A stretch of 64,000 nt of DNA from Bolinopsis microptera (lineage: Eukaryota > Ctenophora > Tentaculata > Lobata > Bolinopsidae). The DNA is taken from positions 17,274,712-17,338,711 of the forward strand of contig NC_087074.1 of assembly GCF_026151205.1 (NCBI RefSeq), given 5' to 3'. The notes beneath the pieces are model-generated. The model was given only the letters and a program-made list of their open reading frames with translations. It ran no database searches and had not been told where the DNA came from. The translations under genes and the position numbers were made by a program. This document shows, in pieces, positions 23,790 through 35,415 of this stretch (within the stretch, counting starts at the first letter, position 1; the number at the start of each line of letters is the position of its first letter).

Positions 23790-25753
23790 TATTCAGGTGA
23801 TCATTTCTACTCAGATATAATTAGTTATCAAACAATATTTAAACTCGTTATATTATAATTGAGAGTTAAAATGGATCAAAGAATTATAGAATAGACATAA
23901 TATGTTACCATGGGGAGGTGACATGAATTTTCTTCCAAACATTGAGCCAGGAAAACTAAGTAATATGGCCTTGAAGAGGATGCAAGATATTCCTAACAGC
24001 CACATTTAAACGCCTTCTATAAGCTATAATTTTTATAGCGAAAATTTAGGCCGCCTCCCCATAGCCGTGATTTCCTTTATCTTTAGACCTACAATCATTC
24101 AGTTACAAAACAGTAATACTAAAACTAAAATTGGTTACGAAATCAATTATAATTCATTAAAAAACAGCACGGCAATCATCATGATCTATCAGATAGTGCT
24201 ATCTGCTTTATTCATTATTAATTGTTGAATATAGCACTTAAAAAAAACATGATAATCTTACAGTCAAACACAAAGTAACAAATTATTTAGATATGTTTTT
24301 TGAGACATCGATTAAATCGTTGATTTTTGATCAATGAAACTAAGCTCTACTCTTTGCATGTAATATTTGGGCTTGGCAAATTGCATAAGATTTTCTGGAT
24401 AATCTAACTGTAACAAACAAACAAACTATCAAAAGGTTGAAAGCGGCAATTTTCTAATTTCAAGGCGATAAATAATAGATGGAATTACATTTTGAGAAGA
24501 AACAGCTAGGGTCAGAAAAACAAAATACCGGAAATGTTTCACTAGGCCGGAAAACATTCAGCTATCCTAAATCATCTGCCGTTAAATTCGGAAAAACTTC
24601 AAAGTCATGATTTAATCCAGAGAGTTACGTAGTGCTCCATTACATAATATAAATATGTACAATATAATGTACATTGTACACATCATGTTGATTTGGAAAC
24701 AGAATTCTAGTTGCGGGATAATGGGGTTGGTGAACAAGTGGTGAACGTATTGTTGGGTAACTTAATGAAAACAATTGACATAACAATTAACAACAGACAA
24801 ATTAAGAAGCTTGCAAGGAATGTGAAATTTGTGTAGGGACCTAAAATGACAATTTGACCAATTATCCGGTTCAGCAGTTCGAGTTACGTTACACATTGTG
24901 TTACACATTGTGTTACACATTGTGTTACACATTGTGTTACACATTGTGTTACACATTGTGTTACACATTGTGTTACGTGTCAAACCTAATGTTATGCTCA
25001 GTTTTGTGACATCATTATACAACCAGCACCAATCACCCTGTCAATAGTATTTAATACACTGATGAACGCTATGTACCCAGCTTGTTACGACATAATATGT
25101 GTAAGTATAAAACTGTATATTTCAACAGGTAATTTAAACTATTTCTAGGGTACAAAAGAAGTACGTAATTTCATAATTACTCTACCATGCCCCTTGTTAT
25201 ATGTTAGCTATTCTAGGTCCCCTACCTTCTGTCAGGGATGACCATAAAAATAGGATCCGGTTGGAAGTTTCTAATCCTCTAACTGCGCTAATAATTACAT
25301 TGCATTAATTAATTAATTACACGTTATGCAAGTGCAAACACTTGCAACAGTTCTACAATGTTCACATGCTACGTAGTGATTTACAACAAGTTAATGTATT
25401 ACTTCTGAGTTCTGTTAATGACCACATATCATAGACTTATAACAATGCTGATCGCTCTTTTTGTGAATTTAGTGTAAAGAGTCGCAGATGTAGAAGGAGC
25501 AGATTTTAAGCCGGTATTCTTTAATACCATCGACATCACTTAAACGATCTTGAATTCAAAGCTATAAAAGATTGGTCTGTGATCACAGCTATAGCTATCT
25601 AACTTAATTAATCGTATAAAGTCTGATGTGCTCATAATAAGCACCAATAGCAAGTAAATGACATCATTATTACCATTCTCCAAAAACACTTCCCAGAGTC
25701 AAATTACCACCATTAAATTTACCAGCATTCATAAATTATCACTAGTTCAATCA
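23790..25753. other. Intergenic, upstream of RALGAPA
   Basis: AT-rich, no exon recognised. The part near 23790-24100 is the presumed promoter and 5' UTR of RALGAPA. A 12-bp minisatellite occupies 24889-24972. Confidence 0.5.
24889..24972. repeat. 12-bp minisatellite, seven perfect copies
   Basis: Seven identical copies of ttacacattgtg without spacers. The array reads as a Met-Cys-Asn-Thr repeat on the minus strand, but nothing around it supports coding. Confidence 0.95.
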
Positions 25754-26263
25754 TCACTGTTCAGGTAGCAAACGAAATAACAAAACATCCTCCAACTGAT
25801 TCAAACCTCTAGTTAAATTACTTTTAGTACTGTGACAGTCAGATGTGACCCTCTCTAGGTTAGCTTGTAAAGCTTTACAGTCAGTGTTTAGAAATCTTAT
25901 CCTGTTCACAACTCTATCAAAATAACCGTTAACTAAACCGGTTATCTGGTTTGAAAATACTGCGTTCCTTTCTCGTAAGTTTTCCTCGAAGAGGGTGAGA
26001 GAAGGAGAAGGAGGAGGGAAGGAGCTTGTGGAGACTACTGATTTCACTTCAGTGTCAGGTCCTACAACTGGGGAGACATTGTAAGTTGTCATGACAACCG
26101 GGGTGGAGTCTGCAGGTATTTCCTCGTTATTCGTGGTAGCTGGCTTAGTTGCTGAATCAGGAATAGTAGAATTGTCAATAGCTTCAGAAAATTCCTCTTC
26201 TGAGTCAGAGTATTCTGATTCTGTTTCTGAGGCCTCGCCGTCAACAACAACATTTGCATCCAT
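25754..26263 (-). CDS. Uncharacterised acidic/coiled-coil protein, 169 residues
   Basis: Single-exon minus-strand frame with a plausible Met start. Residues 10-30 are strongly acidic and Ser-rich (ETESEYSDSEEEFSEA), followed by a Ser/Thr/Pro-rich disordered part to about 90. A helical C-terminal half (about 92-165) has heptad-like hydrophobics (ITGLVNGYFDRVVNRIRFL ... LNQLEDVLLFRLL) that predict a coiled coil. The arrangement of disordered acidic head and short coiled-coil tail resembles small subunits of trafficking complexes such as BLOC-1 or BORC, but I cannot identify it. No intron, transmembrane segment or signal peptide is visible. It lies between RALGAPA and the SNARE gene on the same strand. 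Confidence 0.6.
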   Translation of the reverse strand: MDANVVVDGEASETESEYSDSEEEFSEAIDNSTIPDSATKPATTNNEEIPADSTPVVMTTYNVSPVVGPDTEVKSVVSTSSFPPPSPSLTLFEENLRERNAVFSNQITGLVNGYFDRVVNRIRFLNTDCKALQANLERVTSDCHSTKSNLTRGLNQLEDVLLFRLLPEQ

Positions 26264-27085
26264 GATGATAACCTGGAGTATTAGTTGTTATCTACAAATT
26301 ATATCACATTTTCAGCATAACTGCTCGTTTTAATTTTTTCTAAATTTGAATACAGAAGAACATGATTTAAAAACTTTAGTATATAAAATACTAAAGTTTT
26401 TATATAATATAATCAACTTTGCAAGATTATTTATTTTATCAGAGAGAATGAAGTAAAACTCAAAGAAATGAAAAGTTGGATTTATAAAAATCAAAATGTA
26501 TTATTTCATCTCAAATAGTATTTAATTTTGCAGTATTATATATATATATAATTATTGAACAACATAATATCAATACCATCGTTATATTATATTATAAAGA
26601 TTGAAGTGTAGCGTGCAAGTAAGGTTTGACTTAACTTATAATATCGATACAAAAAAAGATCTCATGGAAAGTTAATAGTTTAATTTGCACATAGCTGTTT
26701 AAACTTTTAAAGTTTTGTTAAAATATTGTATCTTGATATTCGCTCTCAACAGTTTTGCTTCAACACTTTGAAATTAACAAAATTTTATACCAATTCAAAA
26801 GCAGTATGGAAATTGATGTCAAAATAAACTGAACTTTTCTCGAAGGTCTACGAAGGTAGATGTTATGACCTAAAATACAAATCAAAATTAAATGGTTAAT
26901 ACAAAAATCAACCTCATGTATGAAAAGAGTTTTTACAAATGTATAGTATGCTGTAAACCAGCCAGCAGCAACAATCAACATCTATGACCCAGAAAAAATG
27001 ATGTAATACATGAAATATCAGATCAAAATCATTACTTATCTATCGACCACAGAAATCTAGAAATTAATCTCTACGGTACATATCA
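26264..27085. other. Intergenic, AT-rich
   Basis: No coding feature seen. A (TA)n stretch lies near 26538-26552. The minus-strand frame at 26760-26981 has no recognisable motif and is probably spurious. Confidence 0.5.
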
Positions 27086-27736
27086 TTAAGATTTGGCTAT
27101 AATCTTGTTCATGTCCTTGGTAAGCTTGTTGACCCCAAGATTAGCCTTATCAGCCTCCTGATTCACATCTACTAGTTTCTTGTTCTGCCTATCCAGTTCC
27201 CCTCCCATAGCTAGCGCCATTTCCCTCATGCTCTGTACACCCACACCTATCTGCTGCAAATTGTCGTGTGTCCGGTCTGTGTCCAGCCTGTGTTTCTCCT
27301 GTGTGAACACTGGGCCAGATCTCACATCTCTCCCTGGTCCTGCGGCTGGGCGTGGTGGAGCTGCTACTGGTTCTACTTTAGGAATGTTGACTTGCTCTTT
27401 CGGAGGACCTGTTGCTCTGTTCCACAGGGCCCCGAATATGCTCTTAATCCCCCTCACGTGATGCTCGCTCTTCTTCACTGACTGGTTTATATCCACCAGG
27501 TTGTCATGGATCTTGTCTATCTGTTTCCCCTGACCCTCTAGTTCAGCAGCTGTTGCAGCTCCCATGTTCAATGTTTCCTGGACTAATCGGAGGGATTCAG
27601 TGGTGCTGTCCTCGATATTCTTCTGTTTCTCCTGACATTGTTCCTGGACAGCTTGGTGGTCTCGGTAGTTGTACGATGTTCTGGGTCGGGAGTAGTTTCG
27701 GGAACTTGAACTTGGCTCGTCAAACGGGTTAGACAT
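27086..27736 (-). CDS. SNAP29: SNAP29-like Qbc-SNARE
   Basis: Intronless frame of 216 residues beginning MSNPFDEP; an N-terminal NPF motif is characteristic of SNAP29 and is known to bind EH-domain proteins. Two SNARE coiled coils are seen. The Qb helix spans about 37-98 (STTESLRLVQETLNMG...QIDKIHDNL), with the zero-layer Gln in GKQIDKIH. The Qc helix spans about 146-216 with its Gln in ELDRQNKKL. There is no Cys-rich palmitoylation loop between them, unlike SNAP25 and SNAP23, which supports SNAP29. The protein would act as a soluble t-SNARE in endosomal, autophagosomal and secretory fusion. It is somewhat shorter than the vertebrate protein, mainly in the linker. Confidence 0.88.
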   Translation of the reverse strand: MSNPFDEPSSSSRNYSRPRTSYNYRDHQAVQEQCQEKQKNIEDSTTESLRLVQETLNMGAATAAELEGQGKQIDKIHDNLVDINQSVKKSEHHVRGIKSIFGALWNRATGPPKEQVNIPKVEPVAAPPRPAAGPGRDVRSGPVFTQEKHRLDTDRTHDNLQQIGVGVQSMREMALAMGGELDRQNKKLVDVNQEADKANLGVNKLTKDMNKIIAKS

Positions 27737-28140
27737 AAGAACTGAGAAACAGGAGTTTTGTTAGACAGCTTATAATGTGTACACATTCTGCATTATATAC
27801 GTATTTATTTTGAACAATGAAATACTTGAACGCTACTTGAAGACCAGCGAAACATAATTAAGATGTTTTTGAAACTTGTAAATACAATAAAACCAATTTC
27901 GAATATTTCATGCAAATTGTTTATATTTGTAACAAATGCAGTTATCTATTATCGTACAATGTTTATAATTCATATTCATAGCTATGGATATACTATTTAC
28001 CTAGTTGTACGTTATGTAAATATTTAATGTCTAATACGAAATGCAAATTGATTATGAATACTTTGTGGTATGTTAAGTTGATTAAGTTGGAATTTACAAA
28101 AACGCTATTTCAACCAAGTACGGCAACAGAACAATAGATT

Positions 28141-29062
28141 AAAATACTTACTTGTACTTGTACTTGAAAAGGTCTCCTCCTAGTCGTTGGAGTGGCCTGC
28201 ACCACATAGTAACTCCTTTCTCCGGTGTATTAGACCTCTCCAGTGAACCCTATCTGTAGCTTGTTGTTCTGCATCTTCTATCGTGATGTTATCGACACCT
28301 GTGAAGATTGCTGCATCCTCCCGGACGCATGACAACCAGTTTTTCCGAGGTCTGCCTCTTGATCTTTTACCATGTTTTGGGATCCAGTGCAGAAGATAGT
28401 TGGGAATTCTTTCTTCTGGCATCCTCACCACATGGCCAAACCATCGGAGCCTAGCTGCTCGTACGAAAGTATCAACAGGGGCGATGTTAGCCCGCTTAAG
28501 TACGTCAGCATTAGATACGTGATAAAACCATTTGATTTTCAGGATTCTTCTCAGACATCTATGATGGAACACCTCGAATCTTTTCATCTGCGTCTGAGTG
28601 GTATTCCATACCTCACTTCCATATAGCAGTATAGTGAGGACAGCCGCTTTGTATATCCTGATTTTAGTTGGTGTCTTGATGTTGCGACTGTACCATATAC
28701 TGCTAAGCTGATAGAATGCCCCAGAGGCCTTTTGAATTCGAGCTGACAGTTCTTTGTCAATTGTTCCATTCCCACTGATGATAGCACCCAAGTAAGTGAA
28801 ACTGCTAACCTGCTGTATTGGGAGACCTTCCACACTGATGTCCATAGTGTCGTCTTTAGAATACGGCCTCTGCGATGCACTTTTACTGACAACCATGCTC
28901 TGTGTTTTGCCAGCATTAATCTTCAGACCCGCATAGGCACTGTATTTGCAGAGAAGGTCAGTGGTTTCCTGCAGCCCTTCTTTTGAGTTATCTAACATGG
29001 CCATGTCATCAGCGTAATCAGTGTCCAAGAGATGTTTTTCTTCTACCCCGGGGGCTGGCAGC
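28141..29062 (-). mobile_element. 5'-truncated RTE-like non-LTR retrotransposon
   Basis: Minus-strand copy retaining only the end of the reverse transcriptase and the C-terminal region. It begins just before the catalytic YADD box, and its 3' end (minus strand) is a short tandem tail of agtacaagtacaagtaag (28141-28165). This type of microsatellite-like tail is typical of RTE elements. The 5' break at 29062 directly follows a pyrimidine-rich tract ending in cag on the minus strand. Confidence 0.8.
28180..29028 (-). CDS. Reverse transcriptase C-terminal part of the RTE-like copy
   Basis: A 282-residue open frame with no stop. It starts at the DYADD catalytic motif and goes on through GLKINAGKTQSMV, FTYLGAIIS, LLYGSEVWN, RCLRRILKIKW, RLRWFGHVVRMPEER and GRPRKNW. 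These motifs are standard for the region downstream of the RT palm in RTE-like and related LINEs. The endonuclease and most of the RT are missing, so it cannot support transposition. The open state suggests recent insertion or chance preservation. Confidence 0.85.
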   Translation of the reverse strand: MDTDYADDMAMLDNSKEGLQETTDLLCKYSAYAGLKINAGKTQSMVVSKSASQRPYSKDDTMDISVEGLPIQQVSSFTYLGAIISGNGTIDKELSARIQKASGAFYQLSSIWYSRNIKTPTKIRIYKAAVLTILLYGSEVWNTTQTQMKRFEVFHHRCLRRILKIKWFYHVSNADVLKRANIAPVDTFVRAARLRWFGHVVRMPEERIPNYLLHWIPKHGKRSRGRPRKNWLSCVREDAAIFTGVDNITIEDAEQQATDRVHWRGLIHRRKELLCGAGHSND

Positions 29063-29604
29063 TGTAAAAATAAAAAAATACACTATCAAATTATATCATT
29101 ATGTCAAACAATTTAGCTCATGTTGAAAGTCAAAATAGTACAAGGTTAAAAGCAAGATTATCAAAAATAATAATTTAGTCTTTAAAATATACCTACCTAA
29201 AGTATTCTTTAAAAATTTAAATTCACAAAAACCTGAACCATGTGCAACAACAACGATAAAAAAGGGCAGCAGCATTCAGGAATGATTAAAAAAGCCGATT
29301 GACTTGACAGCTGTTTTTGTGATTGCAATTTGTTTATACTAGTTTGCAATAATTTAACCAAAGTAATAACATTACGTGCGTTCTCTAGTAGGATTAAATA
29401 GGATTAAACCCGATCCCACACATCTTCATACCGGTACAATGCTTATAATACCCATGCTATACTGTTACTCATGTACATGCTTCATCTACCCCACATACTA
29501 ACAAGTTTAAGTGATTAGTACGACCAGCTTATTGTACTCGAAAATCCATCAAATAGACAAACTAAACATCACAAATTCTTCATAAAACTAACTAATAATT
29601 CAAT
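29063..29604. other. Intergenic, AT-rich
   Basis: No gene or recognisable repeat seen. It contains the 3' flank of the minus-strand SLC10A7-like gene. Confidence 0.5.
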
Positions 29605-30787
29605 CTAAAATGGAATAACTTTTTCTTCTAACATCCATGTCCTTAATTTGGGTGCAAGCAGTCCACCTAGCAGAATCTGACAAGGGTGATACATCAACAG
29701 AGGAATGGTAATGAAGCTGAGAGTCGGATCTCCACTATACATTATTTTCAGCATGGGAATACCAAGAGTGAGACTTTTGTGAGTAGCACAATACATGGCA
29801 CACACTGTATCAGCACGACTGAAGCTGCACCACGAGGATTGGGAGACAGAGAATACGGTGTAGAGAAGGAACATCTGGATGAGAAGAACACAGAACATAA
29901 CTGTTACCAGCTCAGAACGTGGCAGATCAATGTCCTTGTTAGAGAATGTATCACAAAATGCAGAGTAGATAATGAGCAATAAAGTGCAGCTCGCTATTGT
30001 ACCAAAAGGAGGTTTCTTCTCCTCCATCCAGTGGACAATTTTAGGGCGGATATATTGTCCAATCATAATAGGCAACACAACAGTGCAGCACAACTGAGCA
30101 AAGATTTTGAAGAAAGGGACATCTCCAGAGAGACCTAGTGTCATCAGTATGAGGACTGGAGAGACAAATATACCAATGAAGCTACCTAGAGCTGAGTTGA
30201 ATATGGCAGCAGCATCATTTCCTCCAACAGCTTTAGTGAGAATAGCAGCAGAAGAAACAGGTGGGGGCATACAACTGACCACAATAAATCCGTTAATCAG
30301 GGTGGGGCTGAGCAGGCCGTGATTGGTGAGAACAATTGCCACAAACTGCATGAAAACAGGAATAAACATCATGGTAAACATCTGGATGAAGGTGTGCAGT
30401 TGGACCTGAAAATGTAGATGGTTAGTTATCATAGGTGGCTAAAAGATGATAGGTGGTCTGCTTTCAAGGGTCTTATAATAAGGCTTATAATGATACAGAA
30501 CTTTTAGTAAGCTATCCATTTTTTTGCCTCCATTTTATAGTCAGAAAATACAGTTAAACCAGACAAACCTGAGACATTGCCTTCTTAAACTCTTCTGATT
30601 TAAGGGATAGTCCACTGTTCAAAAAGATCAGACAAACAGCAAAGTACTTTATTGTTATTTCAGGCATCAGAATACCACCTTTTTTACCAACACTGGGCTC
30701 TAATTTAGCAAGAAATATTGCCATGAACAACCCAATAAGAAACCAATTCTTCGCTATGAAGGTGGTCATAATCAGTCTTGACACCAT
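29605..30787 (-). CDS. SLC10A7: SLC10A7-like sodium/bile-acid cotransporter family protein
   Basis: Two minus-strand exons, 30787-30569 and 30405-29605, joined in phase 0 (ACTCAG-type end, gtttgt donor; ttttcag-type acceptor), give 339 residues, matching the roughly 340 of SLC10A7. The protein is almost all membrane segments: FLIGLFMAIFLAKLEP start, LIFLNSGLSLKSEE, VVSCMPPPVSSAAILTKAVGGNDAAA (central P7-type core), LCCTVVLPIMIGQYIRP and GIPMLKIMYSGDP, ending LLGGLLAPKLR. In vertebrates SLC10A7 acts in Golgi/ER glycosaminoglycan and Ca2+ homeostasis rather than bile transport; the same role here is inference. Confidence 0.93.
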
Positions 30788-31897
30788 CTTTCACGATTTG
30801 AAACTTCCTGATTAGTTAAAGATTAGTTAAGTCTAGAGTAGTTGAGAGTGCATCAGCGTACATGTGTTCACAACAACCGACAATGTCTATCACAAGAACT
30901 TGCAATGACAACTTGCGAAAGAATAATCATTAAAGCTGTACTTGTAGAGGTGATGTCACTGATGCATGTAATCAACACTGTTTAATCTGTAAGTATTGAA
31001 ACAGGACGGCAGTAAAAGCAAGTTATAACTACGACTAAATAAAAAGAATTACGATTCTGCAAGAAATTAAGAGTAGAAAAGCGGAGCAAAACCACAACAC
31101 AATGCATTTTTTGTTCACTCAATCTAAGAGTGCATCATGTGGGCAAAGGATTCGATCGAGAAGACTCTTTTGGAATCTTTCCTTCACAATCCGTTGTCTA
31201 GTTGTTTCGGTAGTGAAATACCTGCTTCATTAAACATGTTAATAAATCTAGATTCAAGAAGGACTTATTATTACTAATCAGGCCTCCATAGTTGATGCTG
31301 ATACACAACCAGTCTCTCAACTCCCAAGAGACATCAGGCAAATTAAAATCTTCTATCAACAAATTTCAAAATCATGATCTACATTACAAATATTTTTAAA
31401 TATTCATTTGAAAATTTTTTCAAATAAATATTTAAAAAAAGATAAAAGAAAAGAATACCGGGTATCTCGGTATAGGTTTGCCAACCGATATTATCGACCA
31501 ATAATTATCAGCGATAATTTTCTAAAAATCGTTAATTTTCGAGAATTATCGCGATAATCAACAAATTTTTATAATGGTAAAATGGCCAACATTTAACATA
31601 TTTTTCGAATCTATTTCTCTGTTTGTAAAGTTAAAACCCAGTGCTAGCATAATTTGCAGTGTGATGGTCTACTGACGTGCTGTGTAGTGTGTACTGTGTA
31701 GTGTGTATGAATTTGTGGCAGTGAAAATTGAAATGTTGCGTTATCACATCTAGTAGGTATAACTTGGAGGTTTAGTTGTATGGTCAGACCTCGGCGAGGC
31801 CCAGTCATGCAGTGTATTTTGCCGATCTACCGAAAAGAAAAATTATTTGATGCGCGGCACGGCCCAATAGTAAATAGCCCAGGTCAATATCATTACA
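30788..31897. other. Intergenic, upstream of the SLC10A7-like gene
   Basis: No firm gene. The + frame at about 31254-31380 gives a short peptide-like stretch (QASIVDADTQPVSQLPRDI), which may be a decayed coding fragment of unknown origin. Positions 31872-31897 match, inverted, 34634-34659 across the retroelement copy. Confidence 0.4.
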
Positions 31898-34050
31898 TTT
31901 TTTTTTTTTTTTTTGAAATAAATTTTCGTGCACATACAGAATGAATGGTTAATAATTTAATATATATGTAGACCAAGGTCTGTGCACGGGATGCTTCCTG
32001 GAAGAATCCAGTTCTTTTAGCGGGGCACCCTACCTAAAGCCAAATTGAGATATAATAATCATATTCCTAGAGAAATAATCAGAAATCGAATACCAATCAA
32101 ATAATATGATATATAGGAGTAGTAACCATATTTACTATGCAAAATGCCCCAACCACATAGTGTAAATTTATATAGAATTCAAATTCCATATCATCATTAA
32201 ACCTCAATAGTCAATATAATAGCCCAAGCAAAATTAAATAACTTCTTATATATATATACCTTACTGTCATACTACAAATTAATTAAACATTTGAAATCTG
32301 TTAACCAGAGAATAAATTTCTAAACCTAATGCAAGTGAAATAATTTAGATGCAATAATGAATGCCTAATGTGAGTATCATCTGTCAATGTCCTTGTAAAA
32401 AAGTCTGTAAAAGAGATATGAGTAACTAATATAGAAGAAAAAACAGGAAGTTGTCGTCTGTTGAAAAATAAATAAAATATCTAGAATATAAATTAGAATA
32501 TAAAATAACATTCAGTCAATGTGTCGTTAATAAACTGTACAATTATCAAATGTTAAAACTGGGTGATACAGTCACCAAAAATAAATACTAAGTATAATAA
32601 GTAAATAAATTAAATGTGGTCTATAAAACTACCACTAGGTATAATAGGTCAATAAATTAAAAGTGGTTTATAAAACTACCACTGTGCGAACCCTTCCTCC
32701 AGTTAAAACATGTCAGTCATGTGCAAAATCAATCAAAAAAAGGTAAAAAAAAGGGAAAATCCTTTCGATACATCAATTATATATGCCTCAGATTTAAAAG
32801 AATTAGAAGATACTTAGTTATCGTCGACTATGATTGCAGTGTAAAATTTGTCATATGAATTGTCGACGGTATAATTAGGGTCTGTTGTTATAGATGAGAG
32901 TAGCTGTTTCTTATACGAATCACTTAAGCTTTTAACATCGGGCAGATTTCGTAGATCTGTTGGAACATTATTCCAACATTTTGCCCCCAAGTATTGAAAG
33001 TTTTTATGTGATGTTGATCTATTAACATATAGGTTGCAGCTTTCGCCGCTCCTACTACCTCCTGATATGTAACTAAATTTGTTCATAAAGTTTGTAGGAC
33101 AATTGTCATGGATGATTCTAAACATATAATTTGACAGATGGAGTTGTCGTCTAAGATGGAGTGGTAACCATTTCATGTCTCTATAAACATTAAGGCTGCT
33201 CTCTGTTTGTGGAACGTTGAGAGCTATTTTGGCTACCTTTTTGTACAGAGTGTCAAGTTCAGCAAGTTTTGTCTTGCCAGCTCTACAATAGATCGTGTCT
33301 AAATAATCGAATTGTGGCAACATGAGTGCATTGGCAAACATTTTCCTATATTTAATGGGTAGCAGTGCTTTACTTCTATACATGGCACCAATTCTCTTCA
33401 TGACCTTCTTAATAATATAATCTACATGGCTTTTGAAGTTTAATTTACTATCTAGAATGAGGCCAAGATATTTTGTCTCTTTGCACTCCTTGATTGTGAA
33501 AGTTACCTCATTACATTCAATGGTTAATTCATCATGTTGATCAACAGAATCAAACAATAGGAATTCAGTCTTCGTTTCATTGAGTGATAATTTATTTACA
33601 CTGAGCCATTTAAAGATTGTCATAAGTTCTATTTTCATGTTTATAAATGTGCTTCTGCAGGTTTGATCAAAGAATAGTGCACCATCATCTGCAAATAGAA
33701 AGGGCTTAGATAGGTTACAGGCATAAATGATGTCATTTATGAAGATACTAAATAATATAGGCCCAATGATGCTTCCTTGTGGTACACCACTCAGAACTTC
33801 TAAAAATGAGCTTATTTTGCCATTGATCCTTGTGCATTGATATCTACAAGATAAGAAGTTCTTAAACCAGGTTAAAGCAATGCCACCAATTCCATAATAT
33901 GCCAATTTTTGAAGCAATATTTCATGATTCACTGTGTCAAAGGCCTTCTTAAGATCAAGAAAGATGATTCCTGGTTTATAAGACTTAGATTTACTCATAT
34001 ATATTTCGTCCATCAGATCGTACATCAAATAAGTTGTGGAGTGATTAATT
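31898..34050 (-). mobile_element. 5'-truncated CR1/L2-like non-LTR retrotransposon with poly(A)
   Basis: Minus-strand copy. Its 3' end is marked by a 17-base T run on the + strand (31898-31914), i.e. a poly(A) tail, and its 5' break is inside the RT near 34046. About 900 bp of non-coding 3' sequence separates the stop codon from the tail. Confidence 0.8.
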
Positions 34051-34121
34051 TCGCATATTATATATAGATGACATATTTCGCATATTAATATACGACATAT
34101 TTCGAAGGAAAACCACGACAT
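32814..34121 (-). CDS. Reverse transcriptase, partial, of the CR1/L2-like copy
   Basis: A 435-residue open frame. RT homology begins near residue 26 (NHSTTYL); the first 25 residues come from flanking sequence. Catalytic boxes are LDLKKAFDTVNH and FLFADDGALF, with the SGVPQGSIIGPILFSIFINDI block between them. The C-terminal part KWLPLHLRRQLHL...AKCWNNVPTDLR is also typical. The endonuclease domain is absent. No stop interrupts the RT part, which implies modest age. Confidence 0.85.
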   Translation of the reverse strand: MSWFSFEICRILICEICHLYIICEINHSTTYLMYDLMDEIYMSKSKSYKPGIIFLDLKKAFDTVNHEILLQKLAYYGIGGIALTWFKNFLSCRYQCTRINGKISSFLEVLSGVPQGSIIGPILFSIFINDIIYACNLSKPFLFADDGALFFDQTCRSTFINMKIELMTIFKWLSVNKLSLNETKTEFLLFDSVDQHDELTIECNEVTFTIKECKETKYLGLILDSKLNFKSHVDYIIKKVMKRIGAMYRSKALLPIKYRKMFANALMLPQFDYLDTIYCRAGKTKLAELDTLYKKVAKIALNVPQTESSLNVYRDMKWLPLHLRRQLHLSNYMFRIIHDNCPTNFMNKFSYISGGSRSGESCNLYVNRSTSHKNFQYLGAKCWNNVPTDLRNLPDVKSLSDSYKKQLLSSITTDPNYTVDNSYDKFYTAIIVDDN

Positions 34122-35173
34122 AACAAAATTATTGTTAAATTAAGTTACAAATTAATTTAATTTCAGAAATAGTTGATTACAGAATTCCTTTTTAAAAAAT
34201 TTTTTCGAAAAAATTTCTTGAAAAAATTTTGCGAATATTTTGATATTTTCATGACATCCGAAATCATGACATCCGAAATCTTGACATCATGTCATGATTT
34301 ACAAATATCTGAGAAAGGTGACGCATATTTTTACCTGTATTTTACAGGCAAAACTTGACATGAAAAACGTCCCCGCATATTTGATAAGATGAGCGCATAT
34401 TTGACATGGATCTAAATATCTGACGGGGGATATCATATAAAAAATATCCTTGTGTTTGAAAAATTATATCAAAAAAGTTAAGAATTTTTTAATAAATTTT
34501 TCTAGGACTCGCCTGTAACAGGCTTTGTCCCCCTGGATCGGGCTCTGCCAATTTGGATCATTGTGGGGCCCAAAAATGCCCCATCGGGTGATAAAAACCA
34601 TGACATATTTCACCCAGATATAATAATATACGACATATTTTTAATGATATTGACCTGGGGTAAATAGTGCATTGTAGTAGAGGCTCTTACGGGCATTGTC
34701 TGCTCGATACGCTAGGGACCCCAGATACACCTTACTAGACGTATTTTTGACCGTAGAATCGATTAAAAGTGGTTTTAAGATGATTGGACTGACTTTTTGG
34801 GGGTAAAATTGCAAAAAACCGATTTTTGGGCAAAAATAGGCCAAAAAACCATGTTTTTTGATATTTTGAACAAGTTAATTTTGTTGGCATGTCGGCAAAA
34901 CTTGCATGGAGATAGCTAAAACACAGCCGCACAAGATGATATAAAAATTTGAAAAATCCCTCTATTTTTTTGGGGGTAAAAATCCAAAAAAGTGGTAAAA
35001 ATTTGACTTTTTTTGCTTGAAGTTTGAATAATTTTTTGCAGTTGCATTAAATCAACCCAAAAATAGTCACATCGTGTTTGCCTAAATTTTTCCTTTCCGA
35101 GAAGTACCCACTTCATATACTTTATCGAAGTTTGAATATTGTCACTCCGCAAGCGTTTTTGCCAAATTTTCGA
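34122..35173. other. AT-rich repetitive spacer
   Basis: No gene. It contains several iterated fragments such as cgacatattt and gacatccgaaatc, and long runs of T/A/G (ttttttggccaa-like). Around 34670-34720 the sequence resembles, inverted, 42590-42655 beyond the Copia element, so it is probably built of older dispersed repeats. Confidence 0.5.
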
Positions 35174-35384
35174 CGAGGTTAAGTGAGTGAGAGTTGTGTT
35201 TGAGGTCTGTGTAGAGTAACGTGCAGTGATAGTGAGTGCAGCGTTAGTGTGCTAACCCATTACCAATTTGTTAACAATTCATTTACTAACCCATTTAACC
35301 AATTGTTACCAATTTAGTTACTAACCCAAATTACAACTTGTTTTACTTTGTCTCCCGTGATTGATCAGAACATACAATTTAACA
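35174..35384 (+). repeat. 5' LTR remnant of the Copia element
   Basis: Identical except for one base (gtgcagtgat versus gtgcaatgat) to the last 211 bp of the 3' LTR; the start of the LTR is missing at the junction with flanking DNA. Confidence 0.93.
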
Positions 35385-35400
35385 GTGGTAGCAGGAAGGA
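35385..35400 (+). promoter_or_regulatory. Primer-binding site of the Copia element
   Basis: Directly after the LTR end is gtggtagcaggaagg. The stretch tggtagcag is complementary to the 3' end (CUGCUACCA) of animal initiator-methionine tRNA, the usual primer for Copia-type elements. Confidence 0.7.
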
Positions 35401-35415
35401 ACGATTAGATCAATC

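Noticed and set aside
24889-24972. Open frame encoding a repeated Met-Cys-Asn-Thr peptide
   Set aside because: Product of a 12-bp satellite read in phase; no start context, homology or flanking coding signal.
31254-31380. Short + strand coding fragment (QASIVDADTQPVSQLP)
   Set aside because: Too short and without splice context; kept only as a remark in the intergenic entry.
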